Assembly: GCF_022828475.1 (NCBI RefSeq)
Contig: NZ_CP059557.1
Span: 186,001 to 250,000 of the forward strand
Direction of reading: 5' to 3'
Source of the DNA: Saccharopolyspora gloriosae
GTDB lineage: Bacteria; Actinomycetota; Actinomycetes; Mycobacteriales; Pseudonocardiaceae
DNA: 64,000 nucleotides
Shown here: one piece after another, positions 24,336-33,107 of the stretch
How positions within the stretch are numbered: the stretch's first letter is position 1
How the letters are laid out: every line of letters starts with the position of its first letter
The notes under the pieces: generated by a model
What the model was told of the DNA's origin: nothing
Databases searched by the model: none
Seen by the model: the letters and a program-made list of their open reading frames with translations, nothing else
Program-made: the position numbers and the translations under genes

Positions 24336-24421
24336 CGGAGGATACGGGATTCGAACCCGTGAGGGCTATTAACCCAACACGATTTCCAATCGTGCGCCTT
24401 AGGCCGCTCGGCCAATCCTCC
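24336..24421 (-). tRNA. tRNA-Ser(GGA)
   Basis: An 86-base class II tRNA on the minus strand. The acceptor GGAGGAT pairs with ATCCTCC, the anticodon loop is TTGGAAA (anticodon GGA), there is a long variable arm, and the T-arm is ACGGGTTCGAATCCCGT. CCA is not encoded, unlike the tRNA-Ser(CGA) at 17019. Confidence 0.95.
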
Positions 24422-24510
24422 ACGCGGAAGTGTACGTGAGGCCGATGATCAGTCCGTGCAGGGGTACCCCGCGCGTTGACCTGCGGCGTCGAAGATCGGC
24501 GTCGTCCGGA

Positions 24511-25449
24511 TCAGAGCGAACGCAGCACCCTGATCCGGTCCTGCTGGGAGCGCCGCGACACGTCGGCGTCGGGCACGGCGCCCTCGAACGCGTGCGGGCA
24601 GCCCGGTCGCACGTGCAGTTCCACCGGGGTGCCCGCGGCGGCGAGCCTGCGGGCGTACTCGATGTTCTCGTCCCGGAAGATGTCGAGGTCGCCGACGTCC
24701 ACGAACGCCGGGGGCAGTCCGCTGAGGTCCTCGGCCCGCGCGGGCGCGGCGGTGGCGGGAACGTCCGAGGTGCCCACGCGGTCACCGAGCAGAGCCTGCC
24801 AGCCGGTGAAGTTCCGGTCGTGGGACCAGGTCGCGAGCGCTTCCAGCGCCGGGTCCGGTTCGGTGTTGCGGTCGTCGAGCATGGCGTAGATGAGGATCTG
24901 CCGGGCGACGGGCAGTCCGCGTTCCCGCGCGAGCAGGGTGGCGCCCGCGGCCAGTCCGCCGCCGGCGCTCTCGCCCATGATCGCGATGCGGGCGGGGTCG
25001 ACGCCGAGTTCGGCGGCGTGTTCGTGCAGCCAGGCGACGCCCGCGTAGGCGTCCTCGACGGGCGCCGGGTGCGGGTGTTCGGGTGCGGCCCGGTAGTCCA
25101 CGGCGAGCACCGGAATCCCGCAGGCCGCGGCGAACCGGGCTGCTTGCGGCATGCACAGGTCGACGTCGCCGAAGACCATTCCGCCGCCGTGCAACCACAC
25201 CACGGCTGAGCCGGGCTGCTCCCCGTCGTTGGTGAGCCACCGCAGCCCGATCTCGGTGCCGTCGGCGCTCTGCACCTTGAAGTCGGCCCTGGACACGCCC
25301 GGCACCGGTGGCAGGTCGGCGAGCCCGGCCATGGCGGATTCGATCTGCCGCCGGATCGCCAGCGCGTCACCGCGAGCTTCGGGCGCGGGGCGGTTCGCGA
25401 AGTACGCCTCCATCGCGGGTTTCAGTTCGGGGTCCAGTTCGAGCGGCAC
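24511..25449 (-). CDS. Alpha/beta-hydrolase esterase of the HSL family
   Basis: 312 residues. The oxyanion motif is H-G-G-G (WLHGGGMVFGD, about 85-95), the nucleophile is in G-E-S-A-G-G (Ser about 159), the acid is Asp in D-I-F-R-D-E and the histidine in C-P-H-A-F-E. This is the hormone-sensitive-lipase/acetyl-hydrolase group acting on short-chain esters or lactones. No signal peptide, so cytoplasmic. It stands alone next to the tRNA. The substrate is unknown. Confidence 0.88.
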   Translation of the reverse strand: MPLELDPELKPAMEAYFANRPAPEARGDALAIRRQIESAMAGLADLPPVPGVSRADFKVQSADGTEIGLRWLTNDGEQPGSAVVWLHGGGMVFGDVDLCMPQAARFAAACGIPVLAVDYRAAPEHPHPAPVEDAYAGVAWLHEHAAELGVDPARIAIMGESAGGGLAAGATLLARERGLPVARQILIYAMLDDRNTEPDPALEALATWSHDRNFTGWQALLGDRVGTSDVPATAAPARAEDLSGLPPAFVDVGDLDIFRDENIEYARRLAAAGTPVELHVRPGCPHAFEGAVPDADVSRRSQQDRIRVLRSL

Positions 25450-25583
25450 GGCGTCCTCGGCTTTCCATCGGCGTTGGAGCCGAGCCTAGGCGCCGCCCCC
25501 GACGAGCCCGGCTGGTTCCGCCGCTCACCCGAGCGTTGACGGCCCGGTGAGCAGGCGGTTCAGCTCGCGGCTTAGCCGAGCGA

Positions 25584-25970
25584 TCAACCGGCGAAGTGCA
25601 TCAGTTCCCAGACGTGGCCGTCGATGTCCTGGAAGCTGCCGCCGTACATCGGCCCCATTTCCGTCGACGGTTTCCACGGTTCGCCACCTGCTTCGATGGC
25701 TTTGGCGATGATGCCGTCGACCTCGTCTCGGGTGTCGACGCTGAGACAGTTGATCACTTCGGTGGTGGTCGTGGCGTCGCTGATGTCGCCGTTGATGAAC
25801 TCGGCGAAGCGGTCGTGCTCCAGCAGCATCACGAAGATGTTCTCGTCGATGCGCACGCAGACCGTGTTCTCGTCGCAGAAGTCGTCGTTGAAGCCGAAGC
25901 CGAGCGCGGCGAAGAAGGCCCTCGACTTCTGGGCGTCCTTGACCGGCAGGTTCACGAAGATCATGGGCAT
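25584..25970 (-). CDS. VOC-superfamily (glyoxalase/bleomycin-resistance) protein
   Basis: 128 residues from the ATG at 25970, which has AGGAGG six bases upstream. Starts MPMIFVNLPVKDAQKSRAFF, with F-F-A-A-L-G-F and the C-terminal G-x-x-F-Q-D-I-D-G-H-V-W-E-L-M motif of paired beta-alpha-beta-beta-beta units. This subgroup (N-L-P-V-K-D start) consists of glyoxalase-like proteins often annotated as lactoylglutathione lyase-like; metal ligands other than the C-terminal Glu are not clear. Function is unassigned. Confidence 0.82.
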   Translation of the reverse strand: MPMIFVNLPVKDAQKSRAFFAALGFGFNDDFCDENTVCVRIDENIFVMLLEHDRFAEFINGDISDATTTTEVINCLSVDTRDEVDGIIAKAIEAGGEPWKPSTEMGPMYGGSFQDIDGHVWELMHFAG

Positions 25971-26059
25971 GGCGGACCTCCTGGGAGCTCTGACTCGCGT
26001 TCCACCGGGTAGACCCCGAGCGGCCGCGGAACTCATCGGATACCCGGCGCAGAAGCCGG

Positions 26060-26338
26060 TCACCGCCCGAACCGCCCGCCCTTGATCCCGTCGAGGAACG
26101 CGGCGAAGGCCTCGTTGCCGAAGGCCAGGATCGGGCTGTCTTCGCCGAGCTTGGAATCCCGGATGCCTGCAAGTGTTCCGTCGAACGCGACTTCGACGCA
26201 GATGCCGCCACTGCCGTTGCTGTAACTGGACTTCCGCCAGTCGGTAAACGAGCCCGGGATCACGGCGACCTCGACGCAGTTGTCGTTTCCGCTGCTGTGG
26301 CTGGACTTCCGCCAGGTGGCCGTGGGCGGGTGGATCAT
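26060..26338 (-). CDS. Tandem DUF397 protein
   Basis: 92 residues comprising two DUF397 units in series. A short first unit (WRKSSHSSGNDNCVEVAV, 9-26) lacks the second half. A complete second unit (WRKSSYSNGSGGICVEVAF ... G-I-R-D-S-K ... A-F-A-A-F-L-D-G-I-K) follows. DUF397 proteins are small partners of XRE-DUF5753 regulators in actinomycetes, and such a regulator (now headless) lies immediately upstream on the same strand with a 15-base gap. The ATG has AAGGAG. The partial duplication is unusual. Confidence 0.85.
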   Translation of the reverse strand: MIHPPTATWRKSSHSSGNDNCVEVAVIPGSFTDWRKSSYSNGSGGICVEVAFDGTLAGIRDSKLGEDSPILAFGNEAFAAFLDGIKGGRFGR

Positions 26339-26353
26339 GAGGGTGCTCCTTGG

Positions 26354-26905
26354 TCAGTCGCTTAAGTCGTCCGCGATAGCGCCCATGAGGGTGACTGACG
26401 CTTCCTGATCGAGTGCGACTTTCTGCAATGCCTCGAAGGTCATGTTATAGGCGTTGACCTCGTCCGGTTCCTCCAAGCAGATGCTTCTGGTGAGGCTGTC
26501 GAGGTAGACGACGTCACCGAAGTGCCTCTCGGCGAACGACAGCATGGTGAACGAGGAACCCATGCCCGGATACGTTCCGATTCCCGCCTGGACGACTTGG
26601 ATCGCAACGTTGTCCTGGGCGGAAAGTTCGATCAGGTGGCGGATCTGCCGCTGCATGATGGAGGCGCCGCCGACTCCTTGGTGGAGCGCGGGTTCCCAGA
26701 TGACCGCCTCCGCGTGAAGCGCCGCCTCGCCTCGCAAGCGTTCTTGCCGACGAGCCCGCACCTGCGCTCGAAGGTCAGTGGTCTCACCGTTCGCACGCGG
26801 CAGGGCCGTGTCGCCGAGCGCTTTCGAGTAGTCCTCGATTTGCAGCAGCCCGGGGATGAGGTCGGCTGCCGCGAGGTCGGCTGGATCTTCGGCCTCGGCG
26901 CGTGA
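26354..26905 (-). pseudogene. XRE-DUF5753 regulator lacking its HTH domain
   Basis: An open frame encodes a nearly complete DUF5753 domain. From about 26895 down it reads D-L-I-P-G-L-L-Q-I-E-D-Y-S-K-A-L, then RARRQERL, VIWEPALHQGVGG, and VVQAGIGTYPGMGSSF to the stop at 26354. The ~100-residue N-terminal XRE helix-turn-helix expected in this family is absent: homology ends near 26905, exactly where the plus-strand gene at 26902 begins, and no start codon lies upstream in frame. The first usable start is GTG 26761 inside the domain. It appears to be a 5'-deleted relic whose DUF397 partner survives. Confidence 0.75.
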
Positions 26906-27189
26906 AACCGAAACCGTTGCTGCCGATGACCTGGCGCTACGAACCGGCGCCTCCGGACGAGGGCTACACGTTCCGCTGGGGCCGGGGCTCCGGAGTGATC
27001 ACCGTGCATCGCGGTGACGTGCGCGGCACGCACGGCGACGAAACGCTGCTCGACACCGTGCGGATCGGCCGCGACCGGGCCGACGACCGGGACCTGCGGC
27101 TCGAAGCGCGCCGCTGGCTCAAAACCAAGGCCGCTGAAATGCGAAAAGCCGCCCACGAAGGGCGGCTGGGAAAGCCCGGTCCGGCGTGA
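26902..27189 (+). CDS. Hypothetical protein
   Basis: 95 residues from GTG 26902 (or 86 from ATG 26929). Starts MKPKPLLPMTWRYEPAPPDEGYTFRWG, then a strand-rich G-S-G-V-I-T-V-H-R-G-D stretch and a basic helical end (RRWLKTKAAEMRKAAHEGR). No family was recognised. It begins at the point where the minus-strand regulator homology is cut off, so the rearrangement that removed the HTH may have brought this gene in. No clear ribosome site. Confidence 0.5.
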   Translation: MKPKPLLPMTWRYEPAPPDEGYTFRWGRGSGVITVHRGDVRGTHGDETLLDTVRIGRDRADDRDLRLEARRWLKTKAAEMRKAAHEGRLGKPGPA

Positions 27190-27259
27190 CTTACCCCGAC
27201 AGCGCCGGGCCGTCCGGGCCGGTCGGTGCGAGTGCCCCCGCGCCGACCGGCTTCGGGGC

Positions 27260-27925
27260 TCAGGACTCGATGTTCAAGCAGGCCGCGCGGCCGCCCGCCT
27301 TGCCGGCCTGGCCGGCGGCGGTGTTCGTGTTGGACTCCTCGTGGATCACGATCGACTTCGGCGCGCGCTCGCCGGTGATGCCGAACGGCACGCTCGCCGA
27401 GGAGTTGCCCGCGCCCTGGGCGTCGGTCTGCAGGTCGAGCCAGATCTCGTTCTGCGGGTTGGCGTACGCCGGGTCCGTGGACGGGCTCTCCGGCGAAGCG
27501 GCCGGGTCCTGCTTGTTCTGGAAGTGCGGTCCCGCCGCGTCGCCCGTCGGGCCGCAGGCGTTGACGTGCGCGTGCACCGCGTAACCGCGGTTCGGCTGCA
27601 AGCCGGTGACCTTGAAGTTCACCGTCGTCGACTGCTCGGAGCCCTCGACGGTGGCGGTGGCTTTCGCTCCCGCAGGCGCGAGCGCCGGGTTGTAGGTGAA
27701 CGCCCCGCCCTGGCCGCCGGGCTGCGCGAGCGTGCCTTCGAACGAACCGGCCTTCGCGTCGCCGCCACCGGTCTGCGTCTGCTCCGCAGGCGGCGGAGGC
27801 GTGCCCGGGCCGGGCGGCTCGGAGGACGGTTCACCAGGAGGCGTGCACGCGGTCAGAGCTAGGGCCGCGACGGCGCTGCCGAGCACGAGGACCCGGCGAC
27901 CGGCAAAAGAGATCCGCAGAGACAT
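27260..27925 (-). CDS. sodC: Cu/Zn superoxide dismutase-like lipoprotein without zinc ligands
   Basis: 221 residues from ATG 27925 (a second in-frame ATG is at 27937). Lipobox A-L-T-A-C near residue 27, then a Pro/Ser/Gln spacer. The SOD core has the copper ligands: H-A-H in AVHAHVNACG, the bridging His of G-P-H-F, and V-I-H-E late in the chain, plus the active-site Arg in G-G-R-A-A-C. The two histidines and aspartate that bind zinc in classical SodC are missing; the region reads A-Y-A-N-P-Q-N-E-I-W-L-D-L. This fits a copper-only SOD-like, surface-anchored protein. Activity is likely but unproven. Confidence 0.78.
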   Translation of the reverse strand: MSLRISFAGRRVLVLGSAVAALALTACTPPGEPSSEPPGPGTPPPPAEQTQTGGGDAKAGSFEGTLAQPGGQGGAFTYNPALAPAGAKATATVEGSEQSTTVNFKVTGLQPNRGYAVHAHVNACGPTGDAAGPHFQNKQDPAASPESPSTDPAYANPQNEIWLDLQTDAQGAGNSSASVPFGITGERAPKSIVIHEESNTNTAAGQAGKAGGRAACLNIES

Positions 27926-28032
27926 GCAGCAGATCATGCCCGAAACAGGCGAAACAGGCGATCACCGACCCAGGTGGCGGGACGTGACAACGACTCGGAT
28001 GGGGGAGTGTTCCCGGCGCCGGAGCGGACGCG

Positions 28033-28038
28033 TTAGAC
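28033..28038 (+). promoter_or_regulatory. -10 box of the SRP RNA gene
   Basis: TAGACT ends five bases before the expected 5' end of the SRP RNA. The -35 region is not obvious. Confidence 0.5.
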
Positions 28039-28042
28039 TCTT

Positions 28043-28135
28043 GGCGGGACTCCGTGCGGCGTCCATCCTGTGAACTCCCCCAGGGCCGGAAGGCAGCAAG
28101 GGTAAGCGGGCTCTGGCGGGTGCACGGGGTCCCGC
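28043..28135 (+). ncRNA. ffs: Small signal recognition particle RNA (4.5S type)
   Basis: About 93 bases. The ends pair as a long hairpin (GCGGGACTCCGTGC with GCACGGGGTCCCGC) and the conserved apical domain is present: CAGGGCCGGAAGGCAGCAAGG with its GGAA tetraloop and the asymmetric AGCA/ACC-type internal loop that binds Ffh. Location immediately upstream of dnaX is the usual actinobacterial arrangement. Confidence 0.93.
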
Positions 28136-28192
28136 TTACTTTCCCCGGCCGCCGCACTCGGCATCCCGATCCGGGCTGTCGGTGCCACCGCG

Positions 28193-28198
28193 TAGGGT
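28193..28198 (+). promoter_or_regulatory. -10 box for leaderless dnaX
   Basis: TAGGGT ends seven bases before the GTG at 28206, with no ribosome site between. This favours GTG 28206 over the in-frame codon at 28182. Confidence 0.45.
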
Positions 28199-28205
28199 TT
28201 CGACC

Positions 28206-30659
28206 GTGGCGCTCGCCCTTTACCGCAAGTACCGTCCGGCGACCTTCGCTGAGGTCGTCGGCCAAGAGCACGTCACCGAACCGCTGCGCACCGCACTGTC
28301 GGCGCAGCGCATCAACCACGCGTACCTGTTCTCCGGGCCGCGCGGCTGCGGCAAGACCTCCAGCGCGCGCATCCTCGCCCGGTCGTTGAACTGCGTCCAA
28401 GGCCCCACGCCCGACCCGTGCGGTGAGTGCGACTCGTGCGTGGCGCTCGCCCCGGAAGGCTCCGGCAGCGTTGACGTCGTCGAACTCGACGCCGCCAGCC
28501 ACGGTGGCGTCGACGACACCCGCGAACTGCGCGACCGGGCCTTCTTCGCGCCCGCCCAATCGCGGTACCGGATTTTCATCATCGACGAGGCCCACATGGT
28601 CACCACGCAGGGCTTCAACGCCCTGCTGAAGATCGTCGAAGAGCCCCCTGACCACCTCATCTTCGTGTTCGCCACCACCGAACCGGACAAGGTGCTCACC
28701 ACCATCCGGTCCCGGACGCACCACTACCCGTTCCGGCTGATGCCGCCCGGCGTCATGCGGGAACTGCTCGAACGCATCTGCGGCGACGAAGGCGTGCAGG
28801 TCGAACCGGCCGTGTACCCGCTGGTGATCCGCGCTGGCGGCGGCTCGGCGCGGGACACGCTCAGCGTGCTCGACCAGCTGCTCGCCGGAGCGGGTGCGGA
28901 AGGCGTCACCTACGAGCGGGCCGTGGCGCTGCTCGGCGTCACCGACGTGGCGCTGATCGACGACATGGTCGACGCGCTCGCCGCCGGAGACGGCGGATCG
29001 GTGTACGGCACCGTGGACAGGCTCGTCGAAGCCGGGCACGATCCGCGCCGTTTCGCCTCCGACCTGCTCGACCGGCTGCGCGACCTCGTGCTGCTGCACG
29101 CCGTGCCCGAGGCGGGCACTCGCGGACTCATCGACACCGCGGGCGACGAGCTCACCAAGATGCAGAGCCAGACCGAGCAGCTCGGCGCGGCCACGCTGTC
29201 GCGGTACGCGGAGATCGTGCACACCGGGCTGCAGGACATGCGCGGCGCCACCGCGCCCCGGCTGCTGCTGGAACTGCTGTGCGCGCGGATGATGCTGCCG
29301 ACCGTGTCCGAGTCGGAAAGCGCCCTGCTGCAACGGATCGAGCAGGTCGAGCGGCGGATGACGCTGGCGCCACCGGCCGGTTCGGGAGCTCCCGCTGAGG
29401 GCGCGGCGGCTGGGGCTGCTCCTGCGGGCGGCGGGGAACCCACGGCGGAGTCGGCTCCGGGCGGACGTCGCGTGTTCCAGCGGCCCAGCGACCGGCAGGC
29501 GGCCGGTGGCTCCGATGGGACAGGCGACCGGCAGGCGGCGACCGGGCGGCCGCAGGCCGCGAGCGGGACCGCCGAGCAGCGGCCCGCGAACGGGCAGCAG
29601 GCTGCGGCTGCGCAGCAACCCTCGAACGAGCAGCAGGTCACAGGCGGGCAGCGGCCCTCGAGCGAGCAACAACCCACAGGCGGGCAGCGGCCCTCGAACG
29701 AGCAACAGGCTGCCGCCGAGCAGCGGCCCGCGGGCGAGCAGCGCGCCCCGGAGAACGAGCAACCGGACCGTCGGTCGCAGGCGCCCGCAGCCAGTGGTCA
29801 ACAGCCGACCGAGGCCGATGCAGGCGGGGACGGCGCAGGTCAACAAGCCCCGAGCGCGCCTGCCGCCGCGGGGCGTGAGCAACCGGCTTCCCCCGCCGCG
29901 CCGCCGCAGTCCGAACCGTCCGAACCCGCCGTCGCCTCTCCGGGCGCCGCGCATTCCACGGGCTTCGGCGCCGCTGACGTGCGCCGGGTGTGGGCGGACC
30001 TGCTGCGTGCCGTCGCGCAGCGCAACCGGCCCACGCAGGCGCTGCTGCTCAACGCCACGGTGCACGACTACGTCGACGGCACGCTGGTGCTGACGATGCC
30101 CACTTCCGGGCTGGTGAAGCAGTTCGCGCAGCAGCGCCGCATCGACTTCGTGCGCGAGGCGATGAGCGACGTGCTCGGCGGATCGGGAGCGGACTACGAG
30201 GTGCGGTGCGTCGAAGCCGGTTCCGCGCCGGCGCCGCAACGCCCCGCGGCCTCCGCGCAGAACTCGGCTCCGAAAGAACCGCCGCCGCCCGCAGCCCCGC
30301 CGACCTACAGCCGTCCGAGCGCCGCCCGCCAAGCGCAGGCTCAGCAACCCGGCTCGGACCCCGGTAACGGTGGTGACCAGCGCAAATCCGCTCCCGCGCG
30401 TCCATCCAACGGGAACGGTGGCCGGGCGCGTTCGTCCTCAGACGACATCCCGCCGCCGCCCGAGCCGCCGCCGGAGGACGAGCCTCCGCCGGAAGACGCG
30501 CCGCCGCCCGCGCCGCCGCAGGACGATGAGGACGAGGAATCCATGATCGCCGGCTCCTCCCCGGCCTCAGCGGCCGAAGCGGCCCCGCGCCGCGACCGGG
30601 AGGAAGAGGCCGTCGAGCTCTTCGCCGCCGAACTCGGCGCCCGCAAGATCGAAGACTGA
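28206..30659 (+). CDS. dnaX: DNA polymerase III subunits gamma/tau
   Basis: 817 residues. The AAA+ clamp-loader ATPase occupies about 1-230: Walker A G-P-R-G-C-G-K-T-S-S (45-54), zinc module N-C-V-Q-G...C-G-E-C-D-S-C, Walker B I-I-D-E-A-H, and sensor motifs; helical domains II-III run to about 390. A Gln/Pro/Ala-rich disordered linker (about 400-575) contains repeated Q-R-P-S-N/S-E-Q-Q units. A conserved tau-type domain follows (DVRRVWADLLRAV ... Q-F-A-Q-Q-R-R), then an acidic proline tail. DnaX loads the sliding clamp and holds the replisome together. The linker repeats are longer than in most relatives. Confidence 0.93.
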   Translation: MALALYRKYRPATFAEVVGQEHVTEPLRTALSAQRINHAYLFSGPRGCGKTSSARILARSLNCVQGPTPDPCGECDSCVALAPEGSGSVDVVELDAASHGGVDDTRELRDRAFFAPAQSRYRIFIIDEAHMVTTQGFNALLKIVEEPPDHLIFVFATTEPDKVLTTIRSRTHHYPFRLMPPGVMRELLERICGDEGVQVEPAVYPLVIRAGGGSARDTLSVLDQLLAGAGAEGVTYERAVALLGVTDVALIDDMVDALAAGDGGSVYGTVDRLVEAGHDPRRFASDLLDRLRDLVLLHAVPEAGTRGLIDTAGDELTKMQSQTEQLGAATLSRYAEIVHTGLQDMRGATAPRLLLELLCARMMLPTVSESESALLQRIEQVERRMTLAPPAGSGAPAEGAAAGAAPAGGGEPTAESAPGGRRVFQRPSDRQAAGGSDGTGDRQAATGRPQAASGTAEQRPANGQQAAAAQQPSNEQQVTGGQRPSSEQQPTGGQRPSNEQQAAAEQRPAGEQRAPENEQPDRRSQAPAASGQQPTEADAGGDGAGQQAPSAPAAAGREQPASPAAPPQSEPSEPAVASPGAAHSTGFGAADVRRVWADLLRAVAQRNRPTQALLLNATVHDYVDGTLVLTMPTSGLVKQFAQQRRIDFVREAMSDVLGGSGADYEVRCVEAGSAPAPQRPAASAQNSAPKEPPPPAAPPTYSRPSAARQAQAQQPGSDPGNGGDQRKSAPARPSNGNGGRARSSSDDIPPPPEPPPEDEPPPEDAPPPAPPQDDEDEESMIAGSSPASAAEAAPRRDREEEAVELFAAELGARKIED

Positions 30660-30734
30660 CGGCTCCCGCTCACCCCCGCACCGCCTCCGTCGGCTGCGCG
30701 CCTCGTCAGGTGGATGTGGCCTTCGCCCGGTCGC

Positions 30735-30795
30735 ACCGGTCAAAGGAGCCGTTCACCAGGTGCGGTCCGTCGAGTGAACGGTCCCTTTGACCGGT
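30735..30795. terminator. Long bidirectional hairpin between dnaX and the oligopeptidase
   Basis: A 22-bp stem with two adjacent mismatches: ACCGGTCAAAGGAGCCGTTCAC pairs with GTGAACGGTCCCTTTGACCGGT around a 17-base loop. It lies 75 bases after dnaX and 93 bases after the converging minus-strand peptidase. The GTGAACGG/CCGTTCAC part matches the dispersed palindromic repeats. Confidence 0.65.
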
Positions 30796-30888
30796 CTTAG
30801 CGGGCGACGGAGGCATTCACCCGACGAGCTCTGCTCAGGTGAGAGACCCGGCTCCGGTGAGGAGCTCGGGGCAGGCGACGGGGTCGGG

Positions 30889-32700
30889 TCAGGTGAGGTG
30901 GCGGGCGAGGAAAGCCAAGGCGCGCGGGTAGGCGTCGAGGCGGTTGGAGCGTTTCGCCAGGCCATGGCCCTCGTCGTCGAACACGAGCAGTTCGCACTCG
31001 ACGCCGTTGCGGCGCACCGCCTCCGCGAGCTGCTCCGCCTCCGACAGCGGCACCCGCGGATCGTTCGCACCGTGGATCACGAACAGCGGCGCGGAAATCT
31101 CGTCCACGTGCGTCAGCGGCGATGCCTCCCGCAGGAACTCGGCGTCCTCGGCCAGCGAGCCGTACTCCCGCTCCCGATGCGCCCGCCGGTACGGCGAGGT
31201 GTTCTCCAGGAACGTCACCAGCGAGGAGATGCCCACGATGTCGACCCCGGCGGCCCAACGCTGCGGCTGGAACGCCAACCCGGCCAGCACCATGTACCCG
31301 CCGTAGGAACCGCCCCACAACGCCGACCGCGCCGGGTCGAGCCCCAGCTGCGGAAGCCACTCGTGCAACGCCGCCAAATCCTCGACCGAATCCAGCCGCT
31401 TGCGCCCGTCATCGGCGCTGTACCAGCGCTTTCCGTAGCCGGTGGAGCCGCGCACGTTCGGCACCAGCACCGTGTGCCCCTGCGCGGCCAGTGCTTGCAC
31501 GACGGGGTTGAACGTGCGCACCGACTGGCCCTCCGGGCCGCCGTGGATCATCAGCACGGACGAACCGGTGGGCTCCGCGGGTTCGTACACGAAACAGGGC
31601 ACCTCGGCGCCGTCGGAGGCGGCCACTCGGTGCACCGTCGGCGACGCGAGGCGTTCACCGGCGAGCGCGGCCGCCGAGTTCGTCATCGCGATCGGCGTCT
31701 CCCGCTCCACGTCGATCACCAGCACGTCGCCCGGTACCTCCGGCGAACTGTACGAGAGGGCGATGATTCGCGAATCCGGTGACCACACCGGGGAAGGCAG
31801 CGGGAACGAACACCAGCCGTCGCCGGGCAGCGGCACCGAACGCCGCAACTCCCCGGTGCGCGCGTCGTGCAGCGCGAGCCGACCGGCGCCGTCCTCGTTG
31901 GCCTGCACCAGCAGCGTGCGGCCGTCCGGGGACAGCCAGCCCAGCAGGTCGTGCTCCTCGGAGGTCACCAGCCAGGTGCGTTCCCCCGTGCGCGGATCGA
32001 TGCGGGCCACGCCGACGTGGTCCCGGTCCGCGTTGGTGCTCACGACAAGCCCGGAATCGTCGGGCAGCCAGCGGATGTGCGTGCTGCGGGTGTGCTCGCC
32101 GGGGCCGGTGAGCGGCCGGAGCCGTTCGTCGTAGGTGGCCGGCATCGTGTCGACCAGCATGATCCGGTCCGACATCGGCCGGTCGCCGGGCAGCGTCAGC
32201 GCCAGGTAGTGGCTGTCGGGGGAGGCGACGACCTCTTGCACCATGCCGCCGCCGTTGTAGACGACGATTTCCTCGCCGGTGAAGGCGCTGCGGATGACCA
32301 CGTCGAAGTCGACCCCGTTGCGCCGGTTCGTGGAGTACACGAGCCTGCCGGGCAGCACGTCGAGCAGCCGGTGCACGTATCGCGAGTCGCGCACCAGCGG
32401 TTGCAGGTCGCCGAGCTCGGCGGGCCGGGACCAGCGGCGGTCCAGGCGCATCATCGACAGCTGGCCGCGTTCGTTGCCGCCGGTGTCGTGCTGGATGATC
32501 GCCGCTCGCTCACCGGGCAGGTAGCGGCCGGTGACGGCGCCGGACAAGGCGGTGAGCGCCGTGGCGCGGCCGTTCGGGGACAACTCCACGAGCTGGGTAG
32601 AGCCCGATTCGTCGGATCCGGCGAGCACGCGTCCCGCCTCGTCCACGTCGAACGCCCGCCAGCCCGCCAGTTCCAGCAACCGCACCATGTCCACCGCCAT
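30889..32700 (-). CDS. S9-family prolyl oligopeptidase-like peptidase
   Basis: 603 residues. A seven-bladed propeller-like N-terminal half (repeating T-x-x-x-W-L-S-P-D-G/ W-S-P-D-S-R units, about 20-340) precedes a C-terminal alpha/beta-hydrolase with nucleophile G-G-S-Y-G-G-Y-M (Ser about 467), Asp in A-N-D-P-R-V-P and His in D-E-G-H-G-L. The ATG start has no signal peptide, so it is cytoplasmic and probably trims short proline- or acyl-peptides. It converges on dnaX. Confidence 0.9.
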   Translation of the reverse strand: MAVDMVRLLELAGWRAFDVDEAGRVLAGSDESGSTQLVELSPNGRATALTALSGAVTGRYLPGERAAIIQHDTGGNERGQLSMMRLDRRWSRPAELGDLQPLVRDSRYVHRLLDVLPGRLVYSTNRRNGVDFDVVIRSAFTGEEIVVYNGGGMVQEVVASPDSHYLALTLPGDRPMSDRIMLVDTMPATYDERLRPLTGPGEHTRSTHIRWLPDDSGLVVSTNADRDHVGVARIDPRTGERTWLVTSEEHDLLGWLSPDGRTLLVQANEDGAGRLALHDARTGELRRSVPLPGDGWCSFPLPSPVWSPDSRIIALSYSSPEVPGDVLVIDVERETPIAMTNSAAALAGERLASPTVHRVAASDGAEVPCFVYEPAEPTGSSVLMIHGGPEGQSVRTFNPVVQALAAQGHTVLVPNVRGSTGYGKRWYSADDGRKRLDSVEDLAALHEWLPQLGLDPARSALWGGSYGGYMVLAGLAFQPQRWAAGVDIVGISSLVTFLENTSPYRRAHREREYGSLAEDAEFLREASPLTHVDEISAPLFVIHGANDPRVPLSEAEQLAEAVRRNGVECELLVFDDEGHGLAKRSNRLDAYPRALAFLARHLT

Positions 32701-32847
32701 GCGCTCACCTTGTCACGCACACCCCGCCCGGTGATCGACCGGTAGGTGATGATCAACACCTGGATCGTTGCGGTGGTCAGCGGTGCCCGAGCGTCCTGAT
32801 GGTGGAGCCCGGCGCACCGCGGAACCGACGAGCGCAGCGGGCTGCGA

Positions 32848-32894
32848 GTGAACGGACCGTTTGCCCAATCGGGTTGGACGAACGGTCCGTTCAC
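32848..32894. repeat. Nested-palindrome hairpin repeat, copy 4
   Basis: Perfect arms GTGAACGGACCGTT (32848-32861) and AACGGTCCGTTCAC (32881-32894) enclose a 19-base loop with CCAA...TTGG. Unlike copies 1-3 it lies between divergent genes (oligopeptidase and ybaB). The rest of the 407-base gap holds a small GTGCCCG-GTT-CGGGCAC hairpin (32988-33004) and the ybaB leader. Confidence 0.8.
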
Positions 32895-33107
32895 TCCGGT
32901 TGGAGCCCGGGTGGCGGGTGGGAAGGGGGCGGGGGACATGCCGGGTGGTTGCGCCGGGGGGTGGCGGGGCACGACTACGCTGGTGGTGTGCCCGGTTCGG
33001 GCACGTGCCCACGCTGGGTTCGGACCGGTCACGTGACCGGAACGCCGGGCTCGATCGCCACGCGGCGAACTCCAGCGGTGACCAAGAACAGCTCTGGGAG
33101 GACCACG

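Noticed and set aside
17019-24421. Genomic island between two tRNA-Ser genes
   Set aside because: The two tRNAs mark tempting attachment sites, but there is no integrase, no duplicated tRNA 3' end, and codon use and GC look normal in between.
27831-30347. 838-residue open frame antisense to dnaX
   Set aside because: The dnaX clamp-loader motifs on the plus strand are unambiguous; the antisense product has no domain and ends in low-complexity Arg/Leu repeats produced by the dnaX linker.
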